A stretch of 64,000 nucleotides of DNA from Chenggangzhangella methanolivorans (GCF_019797865.1 NZ_CP081869.1:5160501-5224500); one strand, 5' to 3'. Shown: positions 10,125 to 18,975, counted from the stretch's first letter. Numbers and translations are program-made. Notes: generated by a model not told the origin, from the sequence alone.

Positions 10125-10409
10125 TCAGGCCAGCGTCGCGGAGAGATCCGACCAGTCCGGATTGACGCTTTCGATCAGCGTCGTCTTCCAGTCCCGCCGC
10201 CAGCCTTTGAGCGTTCGTTCCCTCGCCCGCGCCTCCAGGATGCTGTCGAAGGCCTCGTAGTAGACGAGCCGGGTGACGCCGTAGGCCTTCGTGAACCCCG
10301 GGACTGCGCCCGACCGATGCTGTTCGATCCGGCGTGAGAGATCCGTCGTGACGCCGACATAGAGCGTCCCGTGCTGGCCGCTCGCCAGAATGTAGACATA
10401 GGCGGCCAA
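10125..10409 (-). CDS. Small GIY-YIG nuclease-domain protein (UPF0213 type)
   Basis: 94 residues. The GIY-YIG fold is shown by AYVYILASG, then LYVGVTTDLSRRIEQHRSG, with LVYYEAFDSILEARARERTLKGWRR carrying the conserved E and the basic tail. Stand-alone proteins of this size are widespread and mostly uncharacterised; several are structure-specific nucleases. It is flanked closely on both sides by family A palindromes (copies 2 and 3), so gene and repeats look like one unit, although this may be coincidence. Confidence 0.9.
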   Translation of the reverse strand: MAAYVYILASGQHGTLYVGVTTDLSRRIEQHRSGAVPGFTKAYGVTRLVYYEAFDSILEARARERTLKGWRRDWKTTLIESVNPDWSDLSATLA

Positions 10410-10416
10410 GACTCCC

Positions 10417-10537
10417 CTTGTCCCGGACTTGATCCGGGACCCAGAACCGACGGCGTTTCAAACCTGAGCGCTCGCCGTCTCGCCCTTGCCTCCGGACGGT
10501 CCCAATTCTGGATCCCGGAGTCAGGGCCGGGACAAGG
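10417..10537. repeat. Palindromic repeat family A, copy 3
   Basis: It begins 8 bp upstream of the GIY-YIG start codon. The left arm matches copies 1 and 2; the right arm is partly diverged (GGATCCCGGAGTCAGGGCC). It separates the GIY-YIG gene from psd. Confidence 0.8.
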
Positions 10538-10597
10538 TTGTGCTTCACCTCTTGGCTCTCTTGGTTTCGCCGCCCTCGATCGCGTAAACAGCCGCCC

Positions 10598-11307
10598 ATG
10601 TCAGCGCTCGACGACGTCAAAGCCTCCATCCGCAAGGTGATGGTGCCGATCCACCCCGAAGGGCGGATCTTCATCGCCGCATTCGCGATCGTGGCCTTTA
10701 TCCTGTTCCTGATCTGGCAGCCGCTGGGGTGGCTCGGCGCGGGTCTGACGATCTGGTGCGCGCTGTTCTTCCGCAATCCGGACCGCGTCACCCCGATGCG
10801 CGACGGCCTCGTGATGAGCGGCGCGGACGGGGTGGTGTGCGACGTGAAGGCCGCCGTGCCGCCGCCGGAGCTCGGCCTCGGGACCGCGCCGCTGCCGCGC
10901 GTCGCGGTGTTCATGAACGTGTTCGACGTCCATGTGAACCGCGCCCCCATCGGCGGGCGGGTGGCGAAGATCGTCTATACGCCCGGCAAGTTCCTCAACG
11001 CCGACCTCGACAAGGCGAGCGAGGACAACGAGCGCAACGCGCTTGTCATCGAAACGCCTACGGAAGGTTCGGCGTGATCCAGATCGCCGGGCTCGTGGCC
11101 CGCCGCATCGTGTGTTTCACGCGCGAGCAGGAGCAGTTGGCCCCGGGCGAGCGCTTCGGGCTGATCCGCTTCGGCAGCCGGGTCGACCACTATCTGCCGG
11201 CCGGCGCCGTGCCGCTCGTCGGCGTCGGACAGCGGACGGTCGCGGGCGAGACGGTGATCTGCGACCTGACGCGGACCGACGACCTCCGCGCGTTCCGGGC
11301 CGGGTGA
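10598..11307 (+). CDS. psd: Phosphatidylserine decarboxylase, short form (one frameshift)
   Basis: It starts [22 protein letters not shown], then a hydrophobic hairpin, then FFRNPDR and [16 protein letters not shown], all typical of the roughly 230-residue alphaproteobacterial enzyme. One missing C near 11058 shifts the frame before [11 protein letters not shown]. The C-terminal part carries [13 protein letters not shown], where the Gly-Ser pair is the self-cleavage site that generates the pyruvoyl group. It makes phosphatidylethanolamine from phosphatidylserine at the inner membrane. pssA follows after 7 bp. Confidence 0.93.
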
Positions 11308-11314
11308 GGGCGAG

Positions 11315-12151
11315 ATGAGCGATCCGCTGATGGAGCCTCCGACCACCGACGGCGAAGCCACGCTGCAGAAGCGCAGCCGCATCCGCCGCGTGCCGTTCCG
11401 CGTGCTGCTGCCAAACTTCGTCACGTTGCTCGCGCTCTGCACAGGCCTCACCGGCGTGCGCATGGCGATCGAGGGGCGGATGGAGATGGCCGTCTATCTC
11501 GTGGTGCTGGCGGCCGTCCTCGACGGCGTCGACGGGCGTTTGGCGCGGCTCGTGAAGGGCACCTCGCGTTTCGGCGCCGAGCTCGACAGCCTGACCGACT
11601 TCGTGAACTTCGGCGTCGCGCCGGCGCTCATCCTCTACATGTGGGGGCTGAACGGCCTCGGCCATGTGGGATGGATCGGCGGCCTCGTGCTCGCGATCGC
11701 CTGCGCGCTGCGGCTCGCGCGCTTCAACGTGGCGCTCGACGATCCGAACAAGCCCGCCTGGGCCGGGGCGTTCTTCACCGGCGTTCCCGCGCCCGCCGGC
11801 GCGATCGGCGCGATGCTGCCGATCTATCTCGATTTCCTCGGCTTTCCGCGCGCGCCGATCGGCGCGCCGCTGATCGTCGCCTATGTGGTGCTGGTCGCGT
11901 TCTTCATGGTGAGCCCGCTGCCGACATGGTCGGGCAAGCAGCTCGGCGCCCGCATCAGCCGCGCCTGGGTGGCGCCCGCGCTGATCGGGGCGGCGTTCTT
12001 CGTCGCGTTGCTGGTGAGCTATCCGTGGGCGGTGCTGGCGCTGGTCGTGCTGGCCTATCTCGCCACCATGCCGTTCGCCTACATGCACCACGCGCGCCTC
12101 AAGGCGCGCGACAAGGCGGCGGCTGCTGCGGCCGCGGCGCCTGAAGCTTAG
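11315..12151 (+). CDS. pssA: CDP-diacylglycerol-serine O-phosphatidyltransferase
   Basis: 278 residues with about eight membrane helices. The CDP-alcohol phosphotransferase motif is complete: DGVDGRLAR, then G, then ELDSLTD with the catalytic aspartates, at about residues 70-94. It makes phosphatidylserine, the substrate of the Psd encoded just upstream; the two genes form the phosphatidylethanolamine branch and are closely spaced. The C-terminus is basic then alanine-rich. It is intact. Confidence 0.95.
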   Translation: MSDPLMEPPTTDGEATLQKRSRIRRVPFRVLLPNFVTLLALCTGLTGVRMAIEGRMEMAVYLVVLAAVLDGVDGRLARLVKGTSRFGAELDSLTDFVNFGVAPALILYMWGLNGLGHVGWIGGLVLAIACALRLARFNVALDDPNKPAWAGAFFTGVPAPAGAIGAMLPIYLDFLGFPRAPIGAPLIVAYVVLVAFFMVSPLPTWSGKQLGARISRAWVAPALIGAAFFVALLVSYPWAVLALVVLAYLATMPFAYMHHARLKARDKAAAAAAAAPEA

Positions 12152-12160
12152 AGCCGAGGA

Positions 12161-12388
12161 TCAGGCCTCGGCGAGACCGCAGGCCGCGACCCGAAGGCTG
12201 AGCGGCGACTCGGGGTAGGCGTTGCGGAGCAGCCTCAGCGCCTCCGACGGGCTCTGCGGCCGCGCGCGGGCGAGGAAGGCGCGCATGTCGCCGAGCGCGC
12301 GCTGCTGGGCCGAGGCGAGCGGCCCGGCTTTCGGCGCGAGGGACTGAGAAGCGAAGACGGAAGCGGTTTGCATCAGCGGAGTTTCCAA
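12161..12388 (-). CDS. Small hypothetical protein
   Basis: 75 residues (or 70 from the second Met, MQTASVFASQ). It is alanine/leucine-rich with likely helices and the repeated idea of SPSEALRLLRNAYPESPLSLR. No family is recognised. Coding potential is supported by third-position GC and by the gene being convergent with pssA with only 9 bp between stops. The upstream strand has an AT-richer stretch near 12389-12440 suitable for a promoter. Confidence 0.55.
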   Translation of the reverse strand: METPLMQTASVFASQSLAPKAGPLASAQQRALGDMRAFLARARPQSPSEALRLLRNAYPESPLSLRVAACGLAEA

Positions 12389-12426
12389 CCCGATCGAACC
12401 CTTAAGAAAGCGTGACCCAAACCACT

Positions 12427-12441
12427 TTAAGAATGGTTAAC
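12427..12441. promoter_or_regulatory. Possible CtrA-like site (TTAA-N6-TTAAC)
   Basis: TTAAGAATGGTTAAC sits between the divergent small gene and the lytic transglycosylase. The reverse complement contains TTAACCAT, the core of CtrA sites in alphaproteobacteria, but the spacing is 6 rather than the usual 7. It is weak evidence on its own. Confidence 0.3.
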
Positions 12442-12539
12442 GCGCCTCGCCGCTCATGAGCGAGCGACGAGAAAGCGTCGGCCACAGGCAAAGGTTCCAC
12501 GAGCTTCAGATGTTTTTTTCACTGCGTCACAGGCGACAC

Positions 12540-13796
12540 ATGCGGATATCCCGAATCGACGTCTCCAATGTGACGGCCGCCGTCGCACTCGCGCTGGTCG
12601 TGGCGGGGTCGGCGCTTCCGGCGTCCGCGGCCGTGGATCGGCCCCGCGTCGAGGCGGATTTTCGCGTCTGGGTCGAGCGGCAGCTGAAGCCCGCGGCCGC
12701 CAAGGCCGGCGTGTCGGCCGCGACCTTCGAGGCCGCGATGTCGGGCGTGACGCTCGACTGGACGCTTCCCGATCTCGCGCCGCCCGGCGCGCCGAAGCTC
12801 GAGGGGCCGCAGCGGCAGGCCGAGTTCAGCGATCCGGCCAAGTACGTGGCCGAGCCGAATTTCGCCGCGCTGACGGCCGAAGGGCAGGCGGAGCTGAAGA
12901 AGCACAGGGCCACCTTCGACGCGGTGGAGAAGCGCTTCGGCGTGCCGCGCGAGATCGTGGCGGCGATCTGGGGCCGCGAGTCGCGCTTCGGTCGGGCCAA
13001 GATCCCCTATGTGGCCGTGCGGGCGCTCGCCACCGAGGCCTTCATCGGCGCGCGCAAGGAGCGCTTCTTCGGCGAGCTCGTCGCGGCCCTGAAGGTTCTG
13101 GACGGCGACCACGTCGCGCTCGGCGACATGAAGAGCTCCTGGGCCGGCGCGATGGGGCAGCCGCAGTTCCTGCCGTCCAAATATCTCGAGAACGCCGTCG
13201 ACATGGACGGCGACGGCAAGCGGGACATCTGGAACTCTGTTCCCGACGTGCTCGGCTCCATCGCCAACTACATGAAGCGGCACGGCTGGGTGTCGGGGCG
13301 GCCGTGGGGGGTGGAGATCGACCTTCCGGCCTCGGTGTCCTGCACCGTCGAGGGGCCGGACCAGGCCAAGGCCGCGGCCGAGTGGCCGAAGCTCGGCGCG
13401 ATGGCCAAGGGCGGAGCGGCGCTGCCGAAGGCCGGCGACTACAATCTCATGGCGCCGGCCGGCCGCACGGGCCCCCAGTTCCTCGTCTCGAAGAACTTCT
13501 ACGTCATCAAGGAATACAACGAGTCCGACCTCTACGCGCTGTTCGTCGGGCATCTGGCCGACCGGATGAGGGGCGGCGGGCCGATCCTCGGCAAATGGTC
13601 GACGCCCAAGGGCATGACCCGGGCCGAAGTGGCGGCGATGCAGGAGCGACTCGAGAAGCAGGGCCACGACGTCGGCTCGGCCGACGGGCTCGTGGGCTTC
13701 CGCACCCGCGTCGCGGTCGGACGGTGGGAGGAGAGCAAGGGCCGCGCGCCCACCTGCTTCCCGGACGCCGGCGACGTGCGCGACGTCGGCCGCTGA
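12540..13796 (+). CDS. Lytic murein transglycosylase, MltB/SLT-2 type with PG-binding domain
   Basis: 418 residues from the ATG at 12540. A signal peptide ending near PASA/AV (residues 1-33) is followed by an SLT-2 domain with the catalytic glutamate in AIWGRESRFG and the conserved WAGAMGQPQFLPS and DMDGDGKRDIWNS motifs. A C-terminal peptidoglycan-binding domain 1 starts around MTRAEVAAMQERLEKQGHDVGSADG. The enzyme cleaves the MurNAc-GlcNAc bond, forming anhydro-MurNAc in the periplasm. The frame is open further upstream (12456), but the signal peptide supports this start. Confidence 0.94.
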   Translation: MRISRIDVSNVTAAVALALVVAGSALPASAAVDRPRVEADFRVWVERQLKPAAAKAGVSAATFEAAMSGVTLDWTLPDLAPPGAPKLEGPQRQAEFSDPAKYVAEPNFAALTAEGQAELKKHRATFDAVEKRFGVPREIVAAIWGRESRFGRAKIPYVAVRALATEAFIGARKERFFGELVAALKVLDGDHVALGDMKSSWAGAMGQPQFLPSKYLENAVDMDGDGKRDIWNSVPDVLGSIANYMKRHGWVSGRPWGVEIDLPASVSCTVEGPDQAKAAAEWPKLGAMAKGGAALPKAGDYNLMAPAGRTGPQFLVSKNFYVIKEYNESDLYALFVGHLADRMRGGGPILGKWSTPKGMTRAEVAAMQERLEKQGHDVGSADGLVGFRTRVAVGRWEESKGRAPTCFPDAGDVRDVGR

Positions 13797-13878
13797 CGAT
13801 TTCGCGATTAAGCGCTTTTGGAAACAAGGGCTTGGGGCGGTCGACGGCGGCGCGGCGGCATGCCACAGTCGCGCCTAG

Positions 13879-13896
13879 CCCGGCCGCTCGGCCGGG
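13879..13896. terminator. GC-rich perfect hairpin
   Basis: CCCGGCCG and CGGCCGGG arms (8 bp) with a 2-nt loop lie between the transglycosylase and the next gene. There is no T-tract, so a termination role is uncertain. Confidence 0.3.
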
Positions 13897-13948
13897 AACA
13901 CGACCGCCCGACGGAAGGGCGGCGCCCGGAGCCGTCTAGGAGCTGAAC

Positions 13949-14931
13949 ATGCGGAAATCCCTGTCACTTGCGGCGCGCCTTGCGGGCGCGGCGGCGATCG
14001 CGCTTGCGGCCTTCGGCGCGCCGGCTTCCGCCGCCGATTATCCGACGCGCCCGATCACGCTGGTGGTGCCGTTCGCGCCCGGCGGCTCGACCGATCTCGT
14101 GGCCCGCATCGTCGCGCAGAAGATGTCGGAGATCCTCAAGCAGCAGGTGGTGGTCGACAACCGCGGCGGCGCCGGCGGCAGCCTCGGCGCGGGCGTCGTG
14201 GCCAAGGCCGAACCGGACGGCTACACGATCCTGATGGCGACGGTCGCGACCCATGCGCTCAACCCCGCGCTCTACAAGAAGATCACCTACAACGCCGAGA
14301 CCGACTTCACGCCGATCACCCTCCTGGTGAACGTGCCCAACGTCCTGACGGTGAACCCGAAGTTCGAGGCGAAGTCGGTCAAGGAGCTGATCGACATGGC
14401 CAAGAAGGACCCGGGCAAATACGCCTACGCCTCGTCGGGCAACGGCTCGCCGCTGCATCTGTCGGGCGTGCTGTTCAACAAGCTCGCGGGCGTCGAGCTC
14501 ACCCACATTCCCTACAAGGGCTCTGGCCCCGCGCTCGTCGACGTGATCGCCGGCCAGGTGCCGATCCAGTTCGACAACCTTCCGTCCTCGATCGAGCACA
14601 TCAAGGCGGGGCGCCTGCGCGCGCTCGGCGTCACCACCGCGCAGCGCGTGCCGAACCTTCCCGACGTGCCGGCGATCGGCGAGGCGCTGCCGGGCTACGA
14701 GACCTATTCGTGGAACGCGCTGTTCGGCCCGAAGGGCATGTCGCCCGAGATCGTCAAGAGCTGAACGAGGCCGGCGTCGAGGCGCTGAAGGATCCGGTCG
14801 TGAAGCAGAAGCTGACCGACGCGACCGCCGTGATCGTCGGCTCGACCCCGGAAGAGCTCGGCGAGCACGTCAAGAAGGAGCTCGCGAAGTGGACGCCGAT
14901 CGTGAAGGAGTCCGGCGCGACGATCGACTGA
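13949..14931 (+). CDS. Tripartite tricarboxylate transporter substrate-binding protein (Bug/TctC), one frameshift
   Basis: A signal peptide ending ASAADYP is followed by the Bug-family start PITLVVPFAPGGSTDLVARI and the DNRGGAGGSLGA loop. A missing base near 14758 creates a premature TGA; the other frame continues LNEAGVEALKDPVVKQKL to KESGATID. The restored length of about 327 residues is normal for TctC-like periplasmic binding proteins that bind carboxylates. No membrane subunits (TctA/TctB) are nearby, which is common for orphan Bug genes. Confidence 0.92.
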
Positions 14932-14951
14932 AGGCGCGAGGAGCCGCATCC

Positions 14952-15550
14952 GGTCATCCCGGCCATGGGGCCGGGATCCAGAACCACGGACGCGGCGTGA
15001 TTTCGGCGCCGGCAGCGTGTCTGGATCCCGGGTCAGGCCCGGGATGACGGGGAGGTTGCGGCGCTCGAAGCGGCGGCCGACCGAGAATGCTGTGGAACCG
15101 TCGCCGGTCATCCCGGCCGGAGAGCCGGGATCCAGAACCGCGGACGCGGCGTGACTTCGGCGCCGGCAGCGCGTCTGGATCCCGGGTCAGGCCCGGGATG
15201 ACGGATGAGGTTGGGCGCTTGACGCAGCGGTCGACCGGAAATGCTGCGGAACCGTCGCCGGTCATCCCGGCCGGAGAGCCGGGATCCAGAACCTCGGGCG
15301 CGGCGTGATTTTGGCGCCGCCAGCTCGTCTGGATCCCGGGTCAGGCCCAGGATGACGGGCGAGGTTGCGGCGCTCGAGGCTGCGGCCGACCGGGACTGCT
15401 GTGGAACCGTCGCCGGTCATCCCGGCCGGAGAGCCGGGATCCAGAACCACGGACGCCGAGTGATTTCGGCGCCGGCAGCGCGTCTGGATCCCGGGTCAGG
15501 CCCGGGATGACGCGGGAGAGGGCGGCGCTCGAGGCTGCGGCCGGCTGTGA
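14952..15550. repeat. Four-copy tandem repeat, unit about 154 bp, with internal palindromes
   Basis: Unit starts, marked by GGTCATCCCGG, fall at 14952, 15106, 15260 and 15415 (spacing 154, 154, 155). Each unit has arms of GGTCATCCCGGCC...GGGATCCAGAACC and TCTGGATCCCGGGTCAGGCCCGGGATGAC that would pair, followed by a spacer ending in GTGGAACCGTCGCC. Copies are about 90% alike. They occupy the 693-bp gene-free stretch after the TctC gene. No spacer diversity of a CRISPR kind is seen. Confidence 0.9.
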
Positions 15551-15568
15551 CGCTGATCCAGGGAACAC

Positions 15569-15602
15569 GAAAAAGGGCGGAGCCGGCGGCTCCGCCCTTT
15601 TG
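15569..15602. terminator. Bidirectional intrinsic terminator
   Basis: GGGCGGAGCC and GGCTCCGCCC arms with a 3-nt loop are preceded by A5 and followed by T4, so it can work on both strands. It lies 23 bp from the stop of the minus-strand DUF883 gene and downstream of the tandem repeats. Confidence 0.85.
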
Positions 15603-15624
15603 TCGTTTCAGCCTCTGTCGAGGA

Positions 15625-16008
15625 TCAGAGCCAACCGCCGCGCGGGCGCTCGTACCAGCGGCGCTCGTCTTCCTGCGAGGCGTAGACGATCGCGGCGATC
15701 ACGCCGATGCCGACCGCGACGCCGAGGAGGGAGAGGCCGGGATTGTTCTTCACCACCGTGCCGGCGCGGCGGCCGTAATAGAGCGCGGCGTCGCTCGCAT
15801 GGCCGAGCGCCTCGGCGCCGTCGTCATACAGGCTGGCGCTCGTCGCGCGGGCCGACTTCGCGGCGCTGCGGGCGCTGCGGCGCGCATCGCGGCCTCGCGC
15901 GGCGGCGATCTCCGCCACGCGCTCGCCGAGATCGGCGATGGTGTCCTTGAGCTCGGCCAGCTGGGCGCCGGCGTCGTTGGCGAGCGAGCTCGCTTTTCTG
16001 TCCGCCAT
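15625..16008 (-). CDS. DUF883 (ElaB/YqjD-like) membrane-anchored protein
   Basis: 127 residues from MADRKASSLANDAG. An amphipathic helical region (residues 10-90, rich in A/R/E/D) is followed by YYGRRAGTVVKNNPGLSLLGVAVGIGVIAAIVYASQ, a single C-terminal membrane helix. E. coli relatives (ElaB, YqjD) bind ribosomes at the membrane in stationary phase; this role is not shown for this clade. The frame is open upstream of this Met, but that part resembles non-coding sequence. Confidence 0.85.
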   Translation of the reverse strand: MADRKASSLANDAGAQLAELKDTIADLGERVAEIAAARGRDARRSARSAAKSARATSASLYDDGAEALGHASDAALYYGRRAGTVVKNNPGLSLLGVAVGIGVIAAIVYASQEDERRWYERPRGGWL

Positions 16009-16192
16009 GATGGAATCCCTCACGTCTTCGATGGGAGGCGGAAAAAATGCCGCCGTCGCAGCGTATAACGTCTCCTCCCGCGCCGGGTTCCTGCGAGCGC
16101 CGCGAGCGTTCCCGGACTCACGCGCGGCGGAAGGTCGCGCCAGACGCCGCCTGCCGCTTGCGTTTGGATCGCCAAGGCGCGACGACGGATTT

Positions 16193-17533
16193 ATGGCGGA
16201 CTGTCCCGGCATCGTTCATCTGGCGCTGATGGCCGACGGCGGCCTCGCGCGGCTGCGCGCGCCCGGCGGTTTGCTGACGGCCGGCGAGCTTGGCGCCGTT
16301 GCGGACGCCGCCGAACGACTGGGATCGGGCGTCGTCGACCTGACGAACCGCGCCAACCTGCAGATCCGCGGCTTGGCCCCGGACGGCGGTCGGGCGCTCG
16401 CGGCCATGCTCGAGGTCGCAGGGTTCCGCTTCCACGGCGAAGCCGACCGGCGGCGCAACATCCTGATCGATCCGTTTTCCGGCCTCGACCCCGCGGAGCG
16501 CCGCGACATGCGCCCGCTCTCCGACGCGCTCGACCGCGCGCTCGTCGCCGCGCCCTGGATCGCCGCCCTGTCGCCGAAGTTCTCTTTCGCGCTGGATGGC
16601 GGCGGGGTCTCGAACGTCTCGGCGATAACGTCGGACGTGACGGCGATCGCCTGCGAAGAGGGGATCGAGATTCTGGTCGGCGGCCGACGGGCGGCGTCGT
16701 TCGAGGAAGAGGCGTCGGCCGTCGATGCGATGATCGGTCTGGCCGAGACGGCCGCGCGGGCCGGCGCGGACATGCGGGGCAAAGATCTCTGGGGCGATGG
16801 GTCGCCGGAGGCCGTGGAACGCGGCCTCTCCGCCTCCCTTTCCCTTGCGGAGAGGGTGACGGTCGGAGCGGCGCGGGTCGGCGTAGAGCAGCGTCAGCCT
16901 CGGCGCCCGATTCTGGCCCACCCCCGACCACTCCCCGCAAAGGGGAGGGTGGACGAACTGTCTCCGCGCTTCGGAACGGTTCTGAGCGCTGACCCGGCCC
17001 GCGTCGCTGTCAGCCTCGCGGCGCCCGTCGGGCGGCTCGACCCGAACATGCTGCGCGTCCTCGCCGACGCTGCGGAGCGAGAGGGCGACGGCGTCGTCCG
17101 CCTCGCGCCATGGTCGGGCGTCGTGCTCGGCGGCGTCGCGGCGGATCGGGCGGGGGCGCTGATCGAGGCCGCGACCTCGGTCGGCTTCGTCCCGCCGGAG
17201 GTGGCCAGGCGGCTTCGCGTCGTCGCCTGCGCCGGCGCGCCGGCTTGCGAGCGCGCGACAGAGCCCGCGAAGGCGCTCGGCGCCGCGGCGCTCGCGCTCG
17301 CCTCCGCAGAACCCGAACGCCTGCCGAAGAGGCCCCGGACCCTTCATCTCTCGGCCTGCGCGAAGGGGTGCGCCGGGTCTGCGCCCGCCGATCTTCTGCT
17401 GCTCGGCGCGAGCGAGCGCGAGGGCTGGACCCTTCACCGCGACGCCGCGCCCCGCCGGCCGGGCCCTGCGCTCGAACGGGACTTCGACGCCAAGCCCGCA
17501 GATCTTCTCGCCCGCCTCGCCGCCGACGATTGA
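16193..17533 (+). CDS. cobG: Precorrin-3B synthase CobG with an in-frame repeat insertion
   Basis: 446 residues from the ATG at 16193. It is related to sulfite/nitrite reductases: LTNRANLQIRGL near the N-terminus and the C-terminal HLSACAKGCAGSAPADLLLLG with cysteines for the 4Fe-4S cluster and sirohaem-type site. It makes precorrin-3B in the aerobic B12 pathway. Residues about 214-254 (16831-16952) are encoded by a palindromic repeat that keeps the frame open. It heads a cobG-cobH-cobI-cobJ run. The start could lie a few codons upstream. Confidence 0.9.
   Translation: MADCPGIVHLALMADGGLARLRAPGGLLTAGELGAVADAAERLGSGVVDLTNRANLQIRGLAPDGGRALAAMLEVAGFRFHGEADRRRNILIDPFSGLDPAERRDMRPLSDALDRALVAAPWIAALSPKFSFALDGGGVSNVSAITSDVTAIACEEGIEILVGGRRAASFEEEASAVDAMIGLAETAARAGADMRGKDLWGDGSPEAVERGLSASLSLAERVTVGAARVGVEQRQPRRPILAHPRPLPAKGRVDELSPRFGTVLSADPARVAVSLAAPVGRLDPNMLRVLADAAEREGDGVVRLAPWSGVVLGGVAADRAGALIEAATSVGFVPPEVARRLRVVACAGAPACERATEPAKALGAAALALASAEPERLPKRPRTLHLSACAKGCAGSAPADLLLLGASEREGWTLHRDAAPRRPGPALERDFDAKPADLLARLAADD
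16831..16952. repeat. Palindromic repeat inside cobG, translated in frame
   Basis: A left half with CTCCCTTTCCCTTGCGGAGA and a right half with CTCCCCGCAAAGGGGAGGGT are about 70 bp apart in inverted orientation. The pattern is that of intergenic repeats in Hyphomicrobiales, yet here it lies in an open reading frame between the two halves of CobG. Confidence 0.65.
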
Positions 17534-17629
17534 CGCGCGATCCGGCCGTCTCGCCGGAAAGAACGCCTTGCGTCCCGGACGCTTGGTCGTCACAAGGCTG
17601 TCGCGGATCACGGGGACGCGAAGACCGGC

Positions 17630-18253
17630 ATGGACTACGTCAGGGACGGCGCGGAAATCTACCGTCGCTCATTCGCGACGATCCGCGCGGAGGCGGACCT
17701 CTCGGGTCTGCCCGACGACGTCGCCCGCGTGGTCGTGCGCATGATCCACGCCTGCGGCATGACCGATCTTCCCAAGGATGTGCGGTTCTCGGCCGACGTG
17801 GTGACGGCCGCGCGTTCGGCCATCAAGGCCGGGGCGCCGATCCTCTGCGACGCCAAGATGGTGGCGTCCGGCGTCACCCGCGCCCGCCTGTCCGCGAACA
17901 ACGACGTGCTCTGCATGCTCGACGCGCCGGAGACGCCCGGCCTCGCCAAGGCGCTCGGCACCACGCGCTCGGCGGCTGCGGTGGAGCTCTGGCGCGAGCG
18001 GATCGAGGGCGCGGTGGTGGCGGTCGGCAACGCGCCCACCACGCTGTTCCACCTGTTCGAGAAGCTCGACGCCGGCTGGCCGAAGCCGGCCGCGATCGTC
18101 GGCCTGCCGGTCGGCTTCATCGGCGCGGCGGAATCGAAGGACGAGCTCGTCCGCGATTCCCGCGGTGTGCCGTATCTCACCTTGCTCGGTCGCCGCGGCG
18201 GCAGCGCCATGGCGGTCGCGGCCCTCAACGCGCTGGCGGACCCGTCCGAATGA
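17630..18253 (+). CDS. cobH: Precorrin-8X methylmutase
   Basis: 207 residues. It contains RMIHACGMTDL with the catalytic histidine, then FSADVVTAARSAIKAGAPILCDAKMV and GNAPTTLFHLFE. It moves a methyl group from C-11 to C-12, turning precorrin-8X into hydrogenobyrinate. It lies 96 bp after cobG, and its stop overlaps the cobI ATG by 4 bp, so translation is probably coupled. Confidence 0.96.
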   Translation: MDYVRDGAEIYRRSFATIRAEADLSGLPDDVARVVVRMIHACGMTDLPKDVRFSADVVTAARSAIKAGAPILCDAKMVASGVTRARLSANNDVLCMLDAPETPGLAKALGTTRSAAAVELWRERIEGAVVAVGNAPTTLFHLFEKLDAGWPKPAAIVGLPVGFIGAAESKDELVRDSRGVPYLTLLGRRGGSAMAVAALNALADPSE

Positions 18254-18975
18254 CGCCCGGCAAGTTCTCAGGCGTCGGCGTCGGCCCGGGCGATCCGGAG
18301 CTCCTGACGCTCAAGGCCGTGCGGCTCATCGGCGAGGCGCAGGTCGTCGCCTATCCGGCCGCGAAGGCGGGAAGGGGCGTCGCGCTCTCCGCCGCGCGCC
18401 CGCACATCCGCGACGACCAGGAGCTGCTGCCGCTCGTCTATCCGATCACCGCGAGCCCGGAGGCCGACCTCCCGACCTATCCGCAGGTGATGCGCGACTT
18501 CTACGACCGCACCGCCGAGGAGATCGCCGGGCATCTCGACCGGGGCCGCAACGTCTGCGTGCTCTGCGAGGGCGACCCGTTCTTCTACGGCTCCTTCATC
18601 TACTGGCATGCGCGCTTGAAGGACCGCTACGACACCACGGTGGCGCCGGGCGTCTCCTCGGTGATGGCGGGACCGGCCGCGCTCGGCCGGCCGCTCGTGT
18701 TGCGCAAGGACACGGTGACGGTCATTCCCGGCACGCTGCCGGAGGGCGAGCTCGTGCGCCGCCTCAAGGCCGCGGACGCCGCCGTCGTGATGAAGCTCGG
18801 GCGCACCTTCGCCAAGGTGCGGGCCGCGCTCGTCGAGGCGGACGCGCTCGACCGCGCCTTCTATGTCGAGCGCGCGAGCCAGCAGGCCGAGCGCGTGATG
18901 CCGGCCGCCGAGGTCGACCCGGCCTCCGCGCCGTATTTTTCGATCATCGTGGTGCCGGGGAGGGAAGTTCCGTGA
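18250..18975 (+). CDS. cobI: Precorrin-2 C20-methyltransferase
   Basis: 241 residues of the uroporphyrinogen-III methyltransferase fold. It has the SAM-binding GVGVGPGDPELLTLKAVR at the N-terminus, LCEGDPFFYGSFIYW, and VAPGVSSVMAGPAALGRPLV. It adds the C-20 methyl to precorrin-2, making precorrin-3A, the substrate of the CobG encoded upstream. It overlaps cobH (4 bp) and the following gene (4 bp, GTGA). Confidence 0.96.
   Translation: MTPGKFSGVGVGPGDPELLTLKAVRLIGEAQVVAYPAAKAGRGVALSAARPHIRDDQELLPLVYPITASPEADLPTYPQVMRDFYDRTAEEIAGHLDRGRNVCVLCEGDPFFYGSFIYWHARLKDRYDTTVAPGVSSVMAGPAALGRPLVLRKDTVTVIPGTLPEGELVRRLKAADAAVVMKLGRTFAKVRAALVEADALDRAFYVERASQQAERVMPAAEVDPASAPYFSIIVVPGREVP

Noticed and set aside
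14952-15550. CRISPR array
   Set aside because: The repeating unit is 154 bp, the supposed spacers are conserved between units, and no cas genes are near.
16009-16192. Cobalamin riboswitch upstream of cobG
   Set aside because: The conserved B12-box and other core motifs were not found in the 184 bp between the DUF883 gene and cobG.
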